DNA of 64,000 nt, taken from NCBI RefSeq assembly GCF_000310145.2, contig NZ_AMXA01000001.1:186001-250000 (forward strand), given 5' to 3'. Position 1 is the first letter of the stretch, and the number at the start of each line of letters is the position of its first letter. The notes below the pieces were generated by a model. It was not told the origin of the DNA. It saw only the letters and a list, made by a program, of their open reading frames with translations, and did no database searches. Position numbers and translations under genes: made by a program. The stretch comes from Thauera sp. 28. Its GTDB lineage: Bacteria; Pseudomonadota; Gammaproteobacteria; Burkholderiales; Rhodocyclaceae. Positions 63,835-64,000 of this stretch are shown in pieces.

Positions 63835-63873
63835 GCGCCTGGGCCAGCCAAGGGTACTTCGGAGGGGCGCTTC

Positions 63874-64000
63874 ATGGACATCCTCGGCACCATTCTCATC
63901 GGCCTCATTGTGGGCCTCATCGCACGCCTGCTGCATCCCGGAAAGGACGGGCTGGGGCTCATCATGACGGCCTTGTTGGGCATCGGAGGCTCGATGCTTG
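63874..64000 (+). CDS. GlsB/YeaQ/YmgE-type membrane protein, N-terminal part
   Basis: Partial; runs off the window. The 42 visible residues begin MDILGTILIGLIVGLIARLL and continue HPGKDGLGLIMTALLGIGG, the small Gly-rich membrane protein pattern of the transglycosylase-associated/stress-response family (usually about 80-90 aa). GGAGGGG gives a good ribosome site. Confidence 0.85.
   Translation, partial: MDILGTILIGLIVGLIARLLHPGKDGLGLIMTALLGIGGSML

Overview
The window is a continuous stretch of GC-rich bacterial chromosome with dense, mostly co-oriented housekeeping genes. Gene content and order point to a betaproteobacterium of the Rhodocyclales (Thauera/Azoarcus/Zoogloea-like): a phaC-phaB-phaB-phaR PHA locus, the leuCDB-asd-fimV-truA-trpFBA-accD-folC-purF-metZ order, and the gyrA-serC-pheA-hisC-tyrA-aroA/cmk-rpsA-ihfB-lapAB order. 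This assignment is inferred from synteny and protein character; no 16S gene is present. No prophage, insertion sequence, integron or CRISPR array was seen.

Layout. 1-3809: PHA storage (3' part of phaC, two tandem acetoacetyl-CoA reductases, regulator phaR). 3885-7650: rimO, a patatin-like phospholipase and a FAD-linked 2-hydroxyacid dehydrogenase. 7700-8513: six tRNA genes arranged as two Ala-Glu-Asp arrays, each with its own promoter, closed by one strong terminator. 8671-14499: 3-hydroxybutyryl-CoA dehydrogenase, rho and trxA (minus strand), a seven-iron ferredoxin, a CBS protein and an acyl-CoA ligase. 14594-16847: ilvBN behind a valine-rich leader peptide and an attenuator. 17019-20166: aroC, an MFS permease and an M48 lipoprotein protease. 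20252-24761: leuC, a small entericidin-like lipoprotein, leuD, leuB, asd. 24961-28204: fimV, interrupted by a one-base frameshift in a run of eight G. 28265-38611: a membrane protein, truA, trpFBA, accD, folC, a SPOR protein, cvpA, purF, metZ, with many stop/start overlaps. 38629-40613 (minus): lpxH, ppiB, ppiA. 40864-42249: cysS. 42363-46191 (minus): grpE-dnaK-dnaJ with two sigma-32-type promoters. 46289-59346: a small Cys-rich protein, gyrA, serC, pheA, hisC, tyrA, an aroA-cmk fusion, rpsA, ihfB, lapA, lapB. 59408-64000: cysM, a ydbH-ynbE-ydbL-like set, a PolB-type 3'-5' exonuclease and the start of a GlsB/YeaQ-type membrane protein.

How the genes work together. Amino-acid synthesis dominates: branched-chain (ilvBN, leuCDB), aspartate family and methionine (asd, metZ), tryptophan (trpFBA), the common aromatic pathway (aroC, aroA), Phe/Tyr (pheA, tyrA, hisC), serine and cysteine (serC, cysM). 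The second theme is the cell envelope: lpxH, lapAB, the YdbH-like system, fimV and the SPOR protein. The third is core information processing and protein folding: gyrA, rho, rpsA, cysS, tRNAs, rimO, truA, grpE-dnaK-dnaJ, ppiA/B, trxA.

Most notable: an IvbL-type leader-peptide attenuator in front of ilvBN; the fimV poly-G frameshift; the YdbH/YnbE/YdbL-like envelope-lipid locus; the tandemly duplicated tRNA array; the N-terminally extended Rho; and near-consensus heat-shock promoters before both grpE and dnaK. I did not find a clearly undescribed multi-gene system; the strongest candidates for new biology are regulatory or locus-level.
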